Source of the DNA: Otis tarda
Taxonomy: Eukaryota > Chordata > Aves > Otidiformes > Otididae
Assembly (NCBI GenBank): GCA_026413225.1
Contig: CM048552.1
Coordinates: 188,328,053-188,392,052 of the forward strand
Direction: 5' to 3'
Length of the DNA stretch: 64,000 nucleotides
In this document: in pieces, positions 40,381 to 55,485 of the stretch
How positions within the stretch are numbered: position 1 is the first letter of the stretch
Layout: each line of letters begins with the position of its first letter
Made by a program: the position numbers and the translations under genes
Notes under the pieces: model-generated
Seen by the model: the letters and a program-made list of their open reading frames with translations, nothing else
Told to the model about the DNA's origin: nothing
The model's database searches: none

Positions 40381-43334
40381 CACCTCTAGACATCTCATCA
40401 GGCTGGCAGAAGACAAGGGTCCAGCAGGGAGCTAAGGATTAAGCAATATGGATAATCAGGATCTGATGTTTGCATGCATAGCCAGGTCCTTGTTTATCTA
40501 AAAGGATCGATGCAGCTGCTGATGCCCTACTCTATAAGGGCTCTTTGATCCTGTGTCACTTGCGGAAGAGTGAGGTCTGGGTCCTCCTGAAGGAGCAGGA
40601 GAGACTGAGCATTCCGACCCTCCCCAGACTTGAGAGCTCCCACTCCTAAGCACAGGCACACACAGCTGCCGTGAGCTCAACCTTATGGGTAGTGTTAGAA
40701 ACCCTTTCCATGGCTGTGCGTGCAGGGCTTGTGGTAGCCTGGCAGTAATCCCTGTGCAAAGAACAGTGGACAAAAATAGTCTCCTAGGGTGGGACACAAA
40801 CCTGCTCCATTATCTTTTAATTTTATATTGATATTTCTGTCAGGCTTTAGGAGTAAGGAATTTTGTTTCCATCTCAGACATATTTCTTGTGAAGATAGGC
40901 AAACGAATTCAGGTTGAAAAGTAAAAATAAAATATTGCTTTGGGAGAGATGCTCCAGATCAGCCTCCCTTACACCGTTCCTGTGGTGGTTTGGAATGTGT
41001 TTGATCTGGCATGGGACCAGAAATTCTCATTACCAAGCTCATTACATCAGCACCCATCTTTACCACTGCTGCTGATGTTGTTGTCAGCAGCTACTAATGG
41101 TGTTGCCCAGGGGATGTGTAACGTGCTGTAGAAGCTTTACCTTGTTATTCTGAACTCTGTGCTGTCCTTCTGTGCTGTCAATATTGAATTATCTTTTCAG
41201 TGAAGTTCCTGCAACTTTTTTGTTTACCTAATAGTTGAAAGATATGAACCCGAAAGAGAGAGAGCAATGAGAACAGAAATGTACAGTTAACTAGCAGAAA
41301 AAAATGTCACAGAACTAAGATTCCCAGCTCCGTGGAAAGGTGTCTCAAAGAATGTAGTAGAAATTCTAGGCAAAACACTGCAGGAACTGTTGTAGGGAGC
41401 AGTCAAGTTCATCGCTGCCCATGGTTAATCCTGCGCAGAAGCCTAAAGTAGCCAGCTGATTTAGCAGCATCCCCCATTTGAAAGGCTGGCTAGCCCCTCG
41501 CTGGTGCACGCTGATGCCTGCTCTTCCACGTCAAGCACGTGAGGAGCTCTGCTCCTGTGATTCCTGTTCCTGGGAACCTGCTCATTCACAGGCATCAGTC
41601 GTTGCTCTCCTCAGACTGCAGAAAAGTGTTACCTTTCCAGATTATTTCTCTGCAAACTCACAAGAAGGTGAGTGTCCTGCCAGTCTGAGGTCCTTGAAGA
41701 CAGCACTTAGGCAGTTACAAACTGATCTTAAACACAGTTGTGCCCACAATCAGAGCAGTCTCCGAGACCACCTTCACCATCTTAGTCTTGACTCGTAAGT
41801 CAGATATTTGCATAAATTGAATCACTCTGCGATTAAAGTCAGTGAAGAAACCCATGTGAAAGTTTTCAGCTGACAGTTTTCCTTCCAGGTACACGTAAGG
41901 ACCATGAGCTGTATTACATTACCTGCAAAGGTGTGTACTCTTACAGTATTTTCTGGACCCAGAGCATGCAGGGCATGTGTTATGCGTGCCTAGAGTTGAC
42001 GGGAGTGCTGGTCTCGCCGATCTGCTGCAATCGTATGTTAACACAGTAATTAACAGATTATAATGAGAGCTGAAATTTGCTGTAGTGATTTCCACCCGGC
42101 AGCTCTGCCACTAAACATCTCTTTTCCACTTACATTGACAGTGAATTTAAATGCTTGGCTAGGATTTTTTTTCACTTAATGTCAGTGCTTGGTTAATGCT
42201 ATGTTAGCAAAGTCATCTGTAAAGAAGAGGTACTGTCCGAGGGCCATTTAATAACCACACTGCTTATCGTCTTTCATAAATACTTCTTGGTTGATGATAA
42301 CCCAAACCCTCTCGTCTTTTCTAAATCGTTAGAGACTGGCTTACTCATTATAGCCTACAGGCCAAAAATGATGTTTCAAAGACTTAATCTCACTAAGTCT
42401 CAAGACAAATTTAAGTAATTATTGCTTTCATTTGAATATTTAATTTGATTAAGCCACAATGATATGCTTTCTATTCCTGAGTCTGTAAAATGAGTTGTCT
42501 CAAGAACCACATACACACATGCTGCACTCACAATCTGCCCTCAGAAAAGCTGAGCTGCCATGAGCCCTGCACTGGTTTGCTGGTGGTGCTGCTTGCTGTA
42601 GGGGCTAGCAAGGATGATGCTGAGAGCTTACTTAGGCACATGTAGTTACTCTCAGAGGAGAAGGCTTCAAAGGGATGCTGATCAGCAAACAGCATTCAGC
42701 CTCCCCTTCGAGGACGGCAGAGCAGCTGCTGCAGCTTGGGCCGCAGGGAGCATGTCTGTGTGGTTAGGAAAGGAGGGTCAAAGCACACCAGTTTTGAGCA
42801 CAGAGCCAACAAAGGTGGAGGTTCAGCAGTGGGGGAGATTCGTTCTGGATTCACAGAAGATGAGGGGAAAAATGGTTGAGGTTGGAGGTAGAACACCTAA
42901 GCCAGGAGCTACAATCTACATTATAGGAGGATGAGAAGGAGAAGAGGCAGCTCCAGAGGAGAGACTGCAAGAACTCACTTGAGAAGCAGATGAATTGTGC
43001 ACTGCGAAATGTAATGTTAACCAGAAATATAGCAGAATTAGCAATTAAATTGAAATTTTTGCTTTACCAAAACAAGATACACATTCCCCCTGAAACATGC
43101 TTATGACTAGATAGAATAAATAAATAGCAATGCTAAGAACCCATAAAAAAGCCTAATCCTTAGTGGGTGTGCTAGATAAGAAGTGCTTCTCTGTGTTTTC
43201 AGGCACTCTGAAAAGGCATTAGACTAATAGGCACTCCAAATAGTGCTGAGATAGCCCATATTGTGAAGAGGGACCCTCTCCCTCCACCCCCGCCAAACAC
43301 ACACATTTCTGCGTACATTCCAAAGCAATATAGG

Positions 43335-44410
43335 AGCAATAAGGAGTTGGCTGGATGGCCGCACTCAGAGAGTGGTGGTCAACGGCTCAATGTCCAAGTG
43401 GAGACCGGTCACCAGTGGCGTCCCTCAGGGGTCCGTGTTGGGCCCGGCCCTGTTCAACATCTTTGTCGGCGACATGGACAGTGGGATAGAGTGCACCCTC
43501 AGCAAGTTCGCCGATGACACCAAGCTGTGTGGTGCCGTCGACTCGCTGGAAGGGAGGGATGCCATCCAGAGGGACCTTGACAGGCTGGAGAGGTGGGCCC
43601 GTGCCAACCTCATGAAGTTCAACCAGGCCAAGTGCAAGGTCCTGCACCTGGGTCGTGGCAATCCCAGGCACAAATACAGGCTGGGCGGAGAATGGATTGA
43701 GAGCAGCCCTGAGGAGAAAGACTTGGGAGTGCTGGTGGACGAGAGGCTCAACATGAGCGGGCAATGCGCCCTTGCGGCCCAGAAGGCCAACCGCATCCTG
43801 GGCTGCATCAAGAGGAGCATGGCCAGCAGGTCGAGGGAGGTGATTCTGCCCCTCTACTCTGCCCTGGTGAGACCCCACCTGGAGTACTGCGTCCAGTTCT
43901 GGAGCCCCCAACACAAGAAGGACATGGACGAGTTGGAAAGGGTCCAGAGGAGGGCCACCAAGATGATCAGAGGGCTGGAGCACCTCTCCTATGAGGACAG
44001 GCTGAGAGAGTTGGGGCTGTTCAGCCTGGAGAAGAGGAGGCTCCGGGGAGACCTGATAGCGGTCTTCCAATACCTCAAGGGGGCCTACAGGAAAGATGGG
44101 GAGAAACTGTTCAGTAGGGCCTGTTGTGATAGGACAAGGGGTAATGGGTTTAAATTAGAAGGAGCTAGGTTTAGATTAGATATTAGAAAAAAATTTTTTA
44201 CAATGAGAGTTGTAGAGCACTGGAACAGGTTGCCCAGAGAGGTGGTGGATGCCCCATCCCTGGAAGTGTTCAAGGCCAGGCTGGATGAGGCTCTGAGCAA
44301 CCTGATCTAGTCAGGGATGTCCCTGCTCTTGCAGGGGGGTTGGACTAGATGACCTTTGAAGGTCCCTTCCAACTCTAACCATTCTATGATTCTATGATTC
44401 TATGATTCTA
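43335..44410 (+). mobile_element. Young CR1 LINE, 5'-truncated, with open RT frame
   Basis: This is a 5'-truncated CR1 non-LTR retrotransposon on the sense strand. Similarity begins near 43335 within the reverse transcriptase domain, continues through the 3'UTR and ends in about four ATTCTATG-type octamers at 44379-44410. The RT frame is open without stop or frameshift to the TAG at 44308-44310. The 3' tail carries the standard GGTTGGACTAGATGACCTTT and GGTCCCTTCCAACTCTAACC words. It is GC- and CpG-richer than its surroundings, as expected of a relatively recent insertion. No clear target-site duplication was found by eye. The missing 5' part makes it incapable of autonomous movement. Confidence 0.95.
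43372..44310 (+). CDS. CR1 reverse transcriptase C-terminal part (5'-truncated)
   Basis: A 312-codon open stretch of the CR1 ORF2 reverse transcriptase, beginning in mid-domain. The nominal first codon is an internal GTG, so it is not a real start. The same frame extends upstream to about 43335 with the residues [15 protein letters not shown]. Motifs seen are [16 protein letters not shown] at about residues 15-30 (RT motif with the conserved Gln-Gly), FADD at 46-49 (the catalytic Asp-Asp pair) and [12 protein letters not shown] near 120. The CR1 C-terminal region includes [18 protein letters not shown] and [19 protein letters not shown]. The N-terminal endonuclease and RT fingers are absent, so this cannot give a functional enzyme. 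It is an element remnant and not a host gene. Confidence 0.9.
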   Translation: MVVNGSMSKWRPVTSGVPQGSVLGPALFNIFVGDMDSGIECTLSKFADDTKLCGAVDSLEGRDAIQRDLDRLERWARANLMKFNQAKCKVLHLGRGNPRHKYRLGGEWIESSPEEKDLGVLVDERLNMSGQCALAAQKANRILGCIKRSMASRSREVILPLYSALVRPHLEYCVQFWSPQHKKDMDELERVQRRATKMIRGLEHLSYEDRLRELGLFSLEKRRLRGDLIAVFQYLKGAYRKDGEKLFSRACCDRTRGNGFKLEGARFRLDIRKKFFTMRVVEHWNRLPREVVDAPSLEVFKARLDEALSNLI

Positions 44411-47400
44411 TATTTAAAAAGGCTGCAGGAAAAATAACCGTGCCTTTAATTTACATGTAAGTGGATTTGGGTATTCTTTTCTAGAAAACTTGAGCTGGCA
44501 TTGTGAAATGCCCAGCAGTTTGCTGCTCTCTTTTAAATTGGATATTTATTTGTTTTTTATTAAGTGAGCTATGTCCAAAGGGTTTACTTAAACATTTATG
44601 TATTTAATTGGGCTAATTTTTTTTCAATCAAATGAAAGTGTTTGTACAACTCAATCTCTGCAAAAAGGAGTCATTTTTCAACCGATGATACCCTGCCAAG
44701 GACAACCTCGTTTGTTGATGAAATTGCATTCAATAGATGAGCTGTTTTGCTAATGAGGATGAGGAGAAACCTCCATAAATAGACAAACAGAGAGACTGAT
44801 GTACCTGTAGAGAGGCTTGCTATCTGCTCTTCTCTAGTAATCTGTTTTTGCCATAATGAAAAAAAGCACAGTGGTAGATTAGAGCTTTGGCAAATGACAT
44901 TTGACAAATCTTGTTGGGGGATTAAGGCTATAACAGGTCTCTGCTGTGTTCCTTCACTTGTGGTTCCCAGCTCCCTGGCAGTCAGCAGGATGTGTATGGA
45001 GGTCCTGGGGCCCCACTCCATATTGTGGCATCCCATCTTGGATCACAGCCAGAGCAGAGTTCCCACCAAAACACCAGACTATGAACTGGAGCAGTCTTCT
45101 GCCACTGTTCTTAGGGTGGTAACTCCTAGAAGCAGGGCAACAGAAATGAATGGGAACAAGAGAAAAGAGATGCTTGTGTTTTAAACTAGCACAGTTGTTT
45201 GCCCAGTGACCCAGTCAAAGTCCTTAGTCTAATTAGCATTTGGCCACAGGCTGTTATCTGACTGGAGTTGTAAAGTAGCAATGCTTGAAGGGACTGCCTT
45301 TCACTTTTACTAAATGTCTGAAGATGGATCAAAATCATCTTAATCTCTTGTCATCTCACAAGCTATTATTGTTATGCTGCATTATGTACACCCTGGAGTT
45401 GCCTGTGGGCCCCTTCAGAACAGCACTGACGTGGCACGGCAGTACAGAGCTGCTAACTGAAGAGTGTGAAAGTGAGTCAGATCTACACAATCCCGTGGTC
45501 CGGAAAAGGAATTAGCAGGCAATTTCCAAAAAGCCAGCATCTTTATAGCATATTGTATAGCACACATTCAGTTTTGCTGAGCTGGAGGCACTAATACTGT
45601 TTTCTTTTCATTTCTAAGTGTACCACACAAGAATAACAGCTGAAAAATAAGGGCTTTAGCAGGAAATTCATTAAAGTGAGAGACCTTGCATTAAGGTGAG
45701 AGTATGCATTAAAGTGAAGGCTGCACCAGACATTTGCAAAAACTTCTACATTTTGCGAAACTTAAACCATGTGAAGAAATCTTCTGAACTTGCATATCTT
45801 TTTTAAAGGGCAGTGTGAGTGTATACATGTGAATACATTAGGATTGGTTTTGAATGTCTAAAATCAATAAGAGACTTCATTTTAGGCTATTGATTTCCCT
45901 AGATGCGCATACGGAGGCTGCTCAGTCGTTGTATGCTCATTGATGCTGTGATGGGTGCAGACGCAGCTAAATCCCACAGAACATCCTGGAGAGGACAGAG
46001 GATGTTCAGTTTAACTCACAAAATCAAGCCTCAGTTTGCATCTGGTGAAACAGCACTGCAAGGCCAATACCTAATGGTTATCTAGAGTAAGATTCATTTA
46101 TCTAAACGTGGATGACTCATGCCATTACAGGTGTCTTAGGAAATTTCATCTGGCCTCCAGCTGCCACTTCTCTGCTACCAGATGTGTAAAATTGTATTAT
46201 GTACTTACCTTATTAACCTGGAAGAATGAATACACTAAATTTAGGATAAGCTCCAATTTTTAAGTTGAATTAGTTGGAAAAGAAAATTATCTTCCTTCGA
46301 GGAAATATGGTGTGTTTGGGAAGTCAGGGCTCAGCCCATATGATCAATATTCCAGAATTTTTTATATCCTACCCCTTTTTGTGAGAGATTACTTTTTATG
46401 TCATACATTTCTTCCCTAGGACTTACTTTTTTTATTCTGCTGGGTGATCATTTGTGCCAAGAAGCATCCCACAAACATGGCTTGGTGTTTGCTGTATGCA
46501 AATACTTTCAGGGCTTATCTTTGAGTTTCATGATGCTTTTCTTTGCTATTAGGGCAGTGAAAATCACGGGTCTGGCAATAAGGGCTTGCATGGCTCAGGT
46601 GTGGCCATTGGCACGCTGTGCCCTGCCTATCCACTTGGCAGAATGCCCAAAATTCATTCTGTACTTGTTTGAGTTCATGCCATCCTTAGAGGCTGGAAAC
46701 AGCCTCCTGCTCTGTTTCTTCTGCAGGTCCTACTAGATTCTGTCCAGTTTTTTTATGTACTCTGGCTGTCATGCTCCGTCACTACCTGTCACATACAGAG
46801 ACATCCTAGGTCTAGGGGCCCGGTTGCAGCAGCAACCAAAGCAGATGGCTCCAAATGCCTACCTCCACTTGCCCTGTGTCATGGTCCGTCCATCTGTGAA
46901 CCGCCTTGAAAAAGCTTTCCTGGCCAAACCGGCTGTCTGGAGAGCAACTTAAAAGGCTGGATCCCATCCTGAACTAAACAAGCAGCTGAATTGCCCTCAA
47001 AAGCTCTCAGAAACTTCTCTGTTGAGGGATATTTGTTTTCAAAGATCATTATTAGTAAAGCTCTCCTTTGCCACTTTCAGAGAGCTTGAAATATCTCAAA
47101 GAGAACTGTTGACTTGATAATTACTTTTGCTGTAGAAATGTTAGTGTAAATGATCTTTAAAGCACTTAAAAAGCAAACACTGCGTTTACTAAAACAACAA
47201 CATAAAAACCCCACAGAAAGCAATGAAAATTAAAAAAAGCCTTGTCACCTAGATAATTGGCCTTAGGTGGCATCATTTCAGCATCTGGCTGAGTGTTGAC
47301 ATACAGTGCCAAAACGATCAAGAAAAGGATTTAGAGGGTAGGACAATTTATTAGAATCCTATTAAAGGCAAGGACTTCAAAGCTGTACTTTTCTATGAGC

Positions 47401-50400
47401 AATCTATCTGACAAAGCCATTTCTTTTTTGTTCGCAGATCCTCTGCAAAGAGCTCAGAGATGTTACCAGTTCATTTTTTTTGACTGAGGCTGAGCACAAT
47501 CTTTACGAGTGTTCCTGAGCTGCAGCTGCTGAGTTCTGAGATAAATGAATGAGTCAGCCTAGTGCTAGTAAAGAAAGTGTTTCATAAAGGAAAGTTTCCT
47601 CCATAGTGCCTCCCAGATAACTTCCATTTTTAAATCTTTGTAAGCCTTTGGTGACTATATCCAGGTCCACATATATTCTATCTAACATAAGGCACTTAGC
47701 TTTGTTGCCAGAGTTAGAACATAGCCATGCAAGGATCCTCTGCAGTGGGTGGAGATAAGCAGGAGCATCCAGAAACGGACTCAGCCCACCTGACAGCAAG
47801 TACTTGGTGCTCTGTTACTTGAAAAGGGCAGCCAAACTGGTTGTTTGGAATCCCTTTGTAATTAAAGGGAGAAAAATAGGTGCTACTAGAGCAGAGTTCA
47901 CCTGCTGCACTTTAGATGTCTACCTTAGATGAAATGCAACACACTTTTGTAAGTGACTTTTTCTCCCCATTGTCTCCGGAGGGAGTCTGGGGGACTAGTC
48001 CAGTGTCAATCTCTGCACTCTGGATGTCCAAAGAGAGGTGAGATTAATTTCACTTCCTGCAGTAGGTGAGCTTTCTGTTGACTTCTTCCAGGAAGCTGAG
48101 AGACCTCCTCATTAGCAGGACATAAGCTATTTGCTCTTTGGAGTTTGAGCATTGTTATTGACACAAGGTATTGGTTTCTCCTCCATTGTTCCATGATAAA
48201 TGCACATCTACAGCAAATTTGGTGTTTGATTAAACAAAATTATGGGATCCTCCAAAGAAAGGAAGGTTTCGTCATATGAGTGAGTGGCTGCATACAGCAG
48301 AACTGAAGAATTTCAAGTTGGCACTTTTTTCCCCACTTTTTTACACTTCTGAACTTGATGAGATTTTATGTATTTAATTACAGACAAAAATACCCATGCA
48401 ATTTCTTTGGCCAATTTTAAGTAACCAAAATATCTTGATCTGTGCATGCATAAAAAATAATATATTTTTTAAGAAGAGAAATGCATTGAGAAAGTCATAT
48501 CCATGCAACAGACAAAGAAACTAGCATCACTAAATTCATTATTTTGTATCAAGCTATTTGTTTGGCTGCCGTTTTACATTATATAATGTTCTTTCTTTGT
48601 TTCACATAACTACTTTAATCCTTTCTGGATGCATTCCAAGCTTTAACTCCTTTTCCTTCTTCTGTAGCTGATTTCACATGATGGTTTTTTATTGTAACTG
48701 TGTCAAGAAAAAAAATCTTTCGCTATTTAATGTATCTTGGCTTTGTTTGAAAATAATTGGGCCTTCTTATTAATTAGCTGATTATCTTTTACATTAATTT
48801 GCGGCGTTCATATCTCTAAATCCCTGTATGTCCCTTAACATCACATTCCTTACTTTTTTCTTTGATTACTTTTCCAACACTCTGATTGATTACATGAATT
48901 CACATTCCCTGTAGTAGCAGACTCTCGTGTGAAGCTGTTCATTAGAGATCCTCCACAACTTTTTGCAAGCAGGAGTTGTAGTTTTTATTTTGAAGGCATA
49001 TCATTTGTATTCTTCAGCCCAGCTAATTCTGAAACCTTTTTTCCTTCAACTAAGAAAACAGACTGTACTTAAATGATTAGAGTTCACCAAATGCTCCAGG
49101 CTGCAAGCCCAGGATAGTCTTAACATTAACAGCAAAGAAGGTGCAAATATTTAAGATACTAAGTCTTGCAATTAACAGGTTTGCATCCAAGACAATTTCA
49201 TATTCTGGTTATTTTTTCATAAGTGTCAATTATTGGTTATTTTAGATGAAAATCATATGTTATTTCCAGGACCTTGATAACTATGTGTGATAATTATTTA
49301 TAAGACATCATGAGTAGAAATTCTGGTACAATTCTGTTTCAGCAACTGGATCCTGGCACAGCTCCGTGGTAGATCAAGAATCCGCAGATTTTCTGTTGCC
49401 AAATTTCACTCACTCCCAAATTTGTCTTAATCTTTATTTGCCTTTTTGCCTTATATGTTGAAGAGGAGAGGGGGAGCTAGGGGACATATATCATGGCCTT
49501 GAAGATCACGTTAGAAATCTGGAAAAGGCATGAAAGTGTTTTCTAATAAGCTCATCCATCACTGCAGAACTACCCTTCCACATTCTTTGATTTCTTTTGA
49601 TTTACCAAATATTGTCTTATATTCTATGGGACTATTTTCTGCTGAATCTTCTTTTGATAGTCTCTTCATTCACCTTGCTTTTGTCCTTTATCCTCAGGGA
49701 CTGCAATTTCTTTCAATCCTTTTACAAAAGAGAGGAGCGTAATGTTTCCAGTCTTTCCTTCTTTTACTTGCTTGGAAGATGGCCATCCAGCCCTCTAGCT
49801 GCAAGGTCTGTTATTCTGTGATTTCAGAGTTCATCCTGACACTCTCTTGCTGCCAATCCCAGTAAAACAAATGTGAAAACAGAGTTCCTAATGGCTGGCT
49901 ACAAATTTACCTGAGCTGACTTGGACAGTCTTGCTTCACTGAGAAACTAGGAGTTCCCATTATTTATGCTCTCCTTTACAAAAAAAAAATAATTAAAAAA
50001 AAAATATATATCCAGAACTAACAGAATGCTGAAGCCACAGCTTCTCCCTCTGTACTGACCTGTCAGGAAAAGACTGATTTGTTAAAAGCAACACCATTTC
50101 TGTGCAGAGAAGGAAGCTGCAGTGATGCGTATCATCTCTATCACCTAGAAGAATACTTGTCTGGTGGGGAATTTACTTTGGCATGAAACCAGATCCAGCC
50201 CGTCTTATCAGCAAGGACCTGTACACGTTCTTGTACGCATGTCCACGTCCCCAGTGAACTGGCACACTTCTACCTGTATGTATGTATCCCTGCACATCCT
50301 TGAGGAAAATAACAGCCTTTGTGTCTGTGTGTATGTGAAAATTGACATAGTTTCACCAATTGTTTTAGTTCTATCAAGTAACTGGGTAGTGTTGCTCTTT

Positions 50401-50726
50401 GTTTTAGAGTTTTGACATTGAAAAAAAAGGGAAACTTCAATGCAACATTTCTAATGTTTAATATGATGGGCTTCATAAAGGCAAACTGATCTATTTGATG
50501 GTTGAATTTAAGCCCCAGTTCTGCAAAGCCCTTAACCATTTGCTTACCTCTGCAGACATGACAAGTCCCACTGATGTCAGTGCAATAAAATGTGAATTTG
50601 AGAGAGGGTCCTTCTATGGTACCCATTATTATAATATAAAACCAGAAATCTAGAAAACAAAGTCTATCTTCTCTAACATATAACATTTCTGTAGGTGTAT
50701 TTCTTTTCATTTGGTGTTACATTACA
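44411..50726. other. Intronic sequence without recognised genes
   Basis: AT-rich intron between the two CR1 copies. Apart from the 18-20 bp tandem repeat at 45669-45724 I see nothing assignable. Open frames such as 46398-46736 (112 codons) and 50270-50710 (146 codons, antisense) have no recognisable domain. Confidence 0.6.
45669..45724. repeat. Three-copy short tandem repeat
   Basis: The units start at 45669, 45689 and 45707, each beginning CATTAAAGTGA or CATTAAGGTGA. The spacings are 20 and 18 bp. A small minisatellite-like array. Confidence 0.75.
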
Positions 50727-51128
50727 GGCTGAGACAGTTGCGGCCATTCAGCCTGTAGAAGAGGAGGCTCCAGGGAGACCTTATAGCAGCCTTCCAGTAC
50801 CTAAAGGGTGCCTATAAGAAAGCTGGAGAGGAACTTTTGACAAGGGTGTGTGGTGATAGGACAAGGGGTAATGACTTTAAACTGAAAGAGGATAGATTTA
50901 AGCTAGATATAAGGAAGAAATTCTTCACTATGGGGATGGTAAGGCACTGGAACAGGTTGCCCAGAGAAGTTGTGGATGTCCCATCCCTGGAAGTAAGTGT
51001 TCAAGGCCAGATTGGATGGGGCTTTGAGCAACCTGGTCCAGTGGAAGGTGTCCTTGCCTATGGCAGAGGGGGTTGGAACTAGATGACCTTTAAGGTCCCT
51101 TCCAACTCAAACCATTCTATGATTCTAC
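50727..51128 (+). repeat. CR1 LINE 3' end, sense, older copy
   Basis: A 5'-truncated CR1 of about 400 bp in the same orientation as the copy at 43-44 kb and clearly homologous to its last part. It begins in the GGCTGAGACAGTTGCGGCCA block and passes through GATAGGACAAGGGGTAATGA and CACTGGAACAGGTTGCCCAG. It ends with TTCCAACTCAAACC and one to two degenerate ATTCTATG octamers. Its RT-derived frame (50837-51082) still reads CGDRTRGNDFKL and [17 protein letters not shown]. It is interrupted after that by an AAGT insertion that shifts the frame, so it is more decayed than the 43-kb copy. Confidence 0.95.
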
Positions 51129-54502
<3,374 letters not shown>

Positions 54503-54946
54503 GCCAGCCCCGGGACGTGGGCGCTGCCAGACGCCTGAAGGGCTTGCTGACATCTTCTGGATAATGACGATGAACAAGAATTTTTTAAGTGCTTTCTGGA
54601 GCAGCCGTGGGGCGGGACAGTGAGTGGCCCCAGGTAGAGCAGGGTGGTGAAAGACGGCACAAAGCCATGCGGCTGGGCTGGACAGGGACGGGCTTTCTCA
54701 CCCAAGCCCACCCATGGTCTGCTCCACAAAAATATAAGAAAGGAAAACTCTGCTTTGGCGAACGGTGAAATTCTGCGTGCACCGATTGAGAGGTTGGTGA
54801 GGGGATGGCAGTGCCGAGGCTCTGAGGTTGTGCCCAGCAGCCCCTCAGCATGGCACTCCTGAAAGCACACACACACGCACGCACAGATGCTGACCATGGC
54901 ACAAAATGAGTAGAAAGGAAGCTTTCTTTGGTGAGATTCTCCTTTC

Positions 54947-54970
54947 TTTTTTTTTTTTTTTTTTTTTTTT
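54947..54970. repeat. Poly(T) run inside the 3'UTR
   Basis: Twenty-four consecutive T residues on the sense strand, giving a poly(U) tract in the mRNA. This could bind U-rich RNA-binding proteins. It could also be a reverse-transcription or assembly hazard. Confidence 0.85.
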
Positions 54971-55031
54971 ACTTCTCTCTGGTGGTTTAAAATTCAGTGT
55001 TGCAACACTTTTTAATCTATACTTTAAACTT

Positions 55032-55037
55032 AATAAA
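55032..55037 (+). promoter_or_regulatory. LHFPL6: Proximal poly(A) signal AATAAA
   Basis: A canonical AATAAA about 530 bases after the stop codon, within CTTAATAAAAGG. A GT-poor downstream context makes it probably weaker than the distal signal. Confidence 0.5.
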
Positions 55038-55453
55038 AGGACCAATAAGCCACTTTATCAGTATTTTGTATATTCTCTACACATTTTTCTTCCCCAAACA
55101 TTTAGCCACTGCTTATTCAGCCCTATATAACTTTTATTAAGCCTCTGTGTTTTCAACATTATTACAAAAATGCAACATAATTACTTGGCATATGTAGCCT
55201 TTCCCTATAGTACTTTTATGAAGTGCAGTAAATGGACGTTTTCCTGTCCATTGGAAATTCCACTCACAGTACTGTAGAGCTCTGTTGGTTACGTATGACT
55301 AACAGGAAACTTCTTCCAGACATAGATTTCTGTTGCTGTTTAGCTCATTGATGTCGTATTGTGCTGTACCATGTTTATTATTTCAATATTCATTTTTGTA
55401 AAATATATATAAATATAATATGTGCTATTTTATGTTTGTATTTGAAAAGTCTC

Positions 55454-55463
55454 TGTAAATAAA
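55454..55463 (+). promoter_or_regulatory. LHFPL6: Distal poly(A) signal overlapped by a Pumilio-type site
   Basis: TGTAAATA (55454-55461) fits the Pumilio recognition consensus UGUANAUA. It overlaps AATAAA (55458-55463), followed by a T-rich and TG-containing downstream element (TTTTTCCTTGATC, TTTGTAATG). This is the best candidate for the main 3' end of the mRNA. Confidence 0.65.
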
Positions 55464-55485
55464 TTTTTCCTTGATCAATATTTGT

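Larger units (their letters stand above)
54503..55485 (+). other. LHFPL6: 3' untranslated region of the LHFPL6-like gene
   Basis: From the TGA to a likely cleavage site about 20 bases after the distal AATAAA. It starts GC-rich, includes a 24-base T run at 54947-54970 and becomes strongly AU-rich toward the end (ATATATATAAATATAATATG region near 55400). The end position is inferred from the poly(A) signal only. Use of the proximal signal at 55032 would shorten it by about 430 bases. Confidence 0.7.

Noticed and set aside
43387..44070. 227-codon open frame on the minus strand
   Set aside because: It is the antisense shadow of the GC-rich CR1 reverse transcriptase frame.
50270..50710. 146-codon antisense open frame
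   Set aside because: AT-rich, no recognisable domain, and it ends beside a CR1 insertion.
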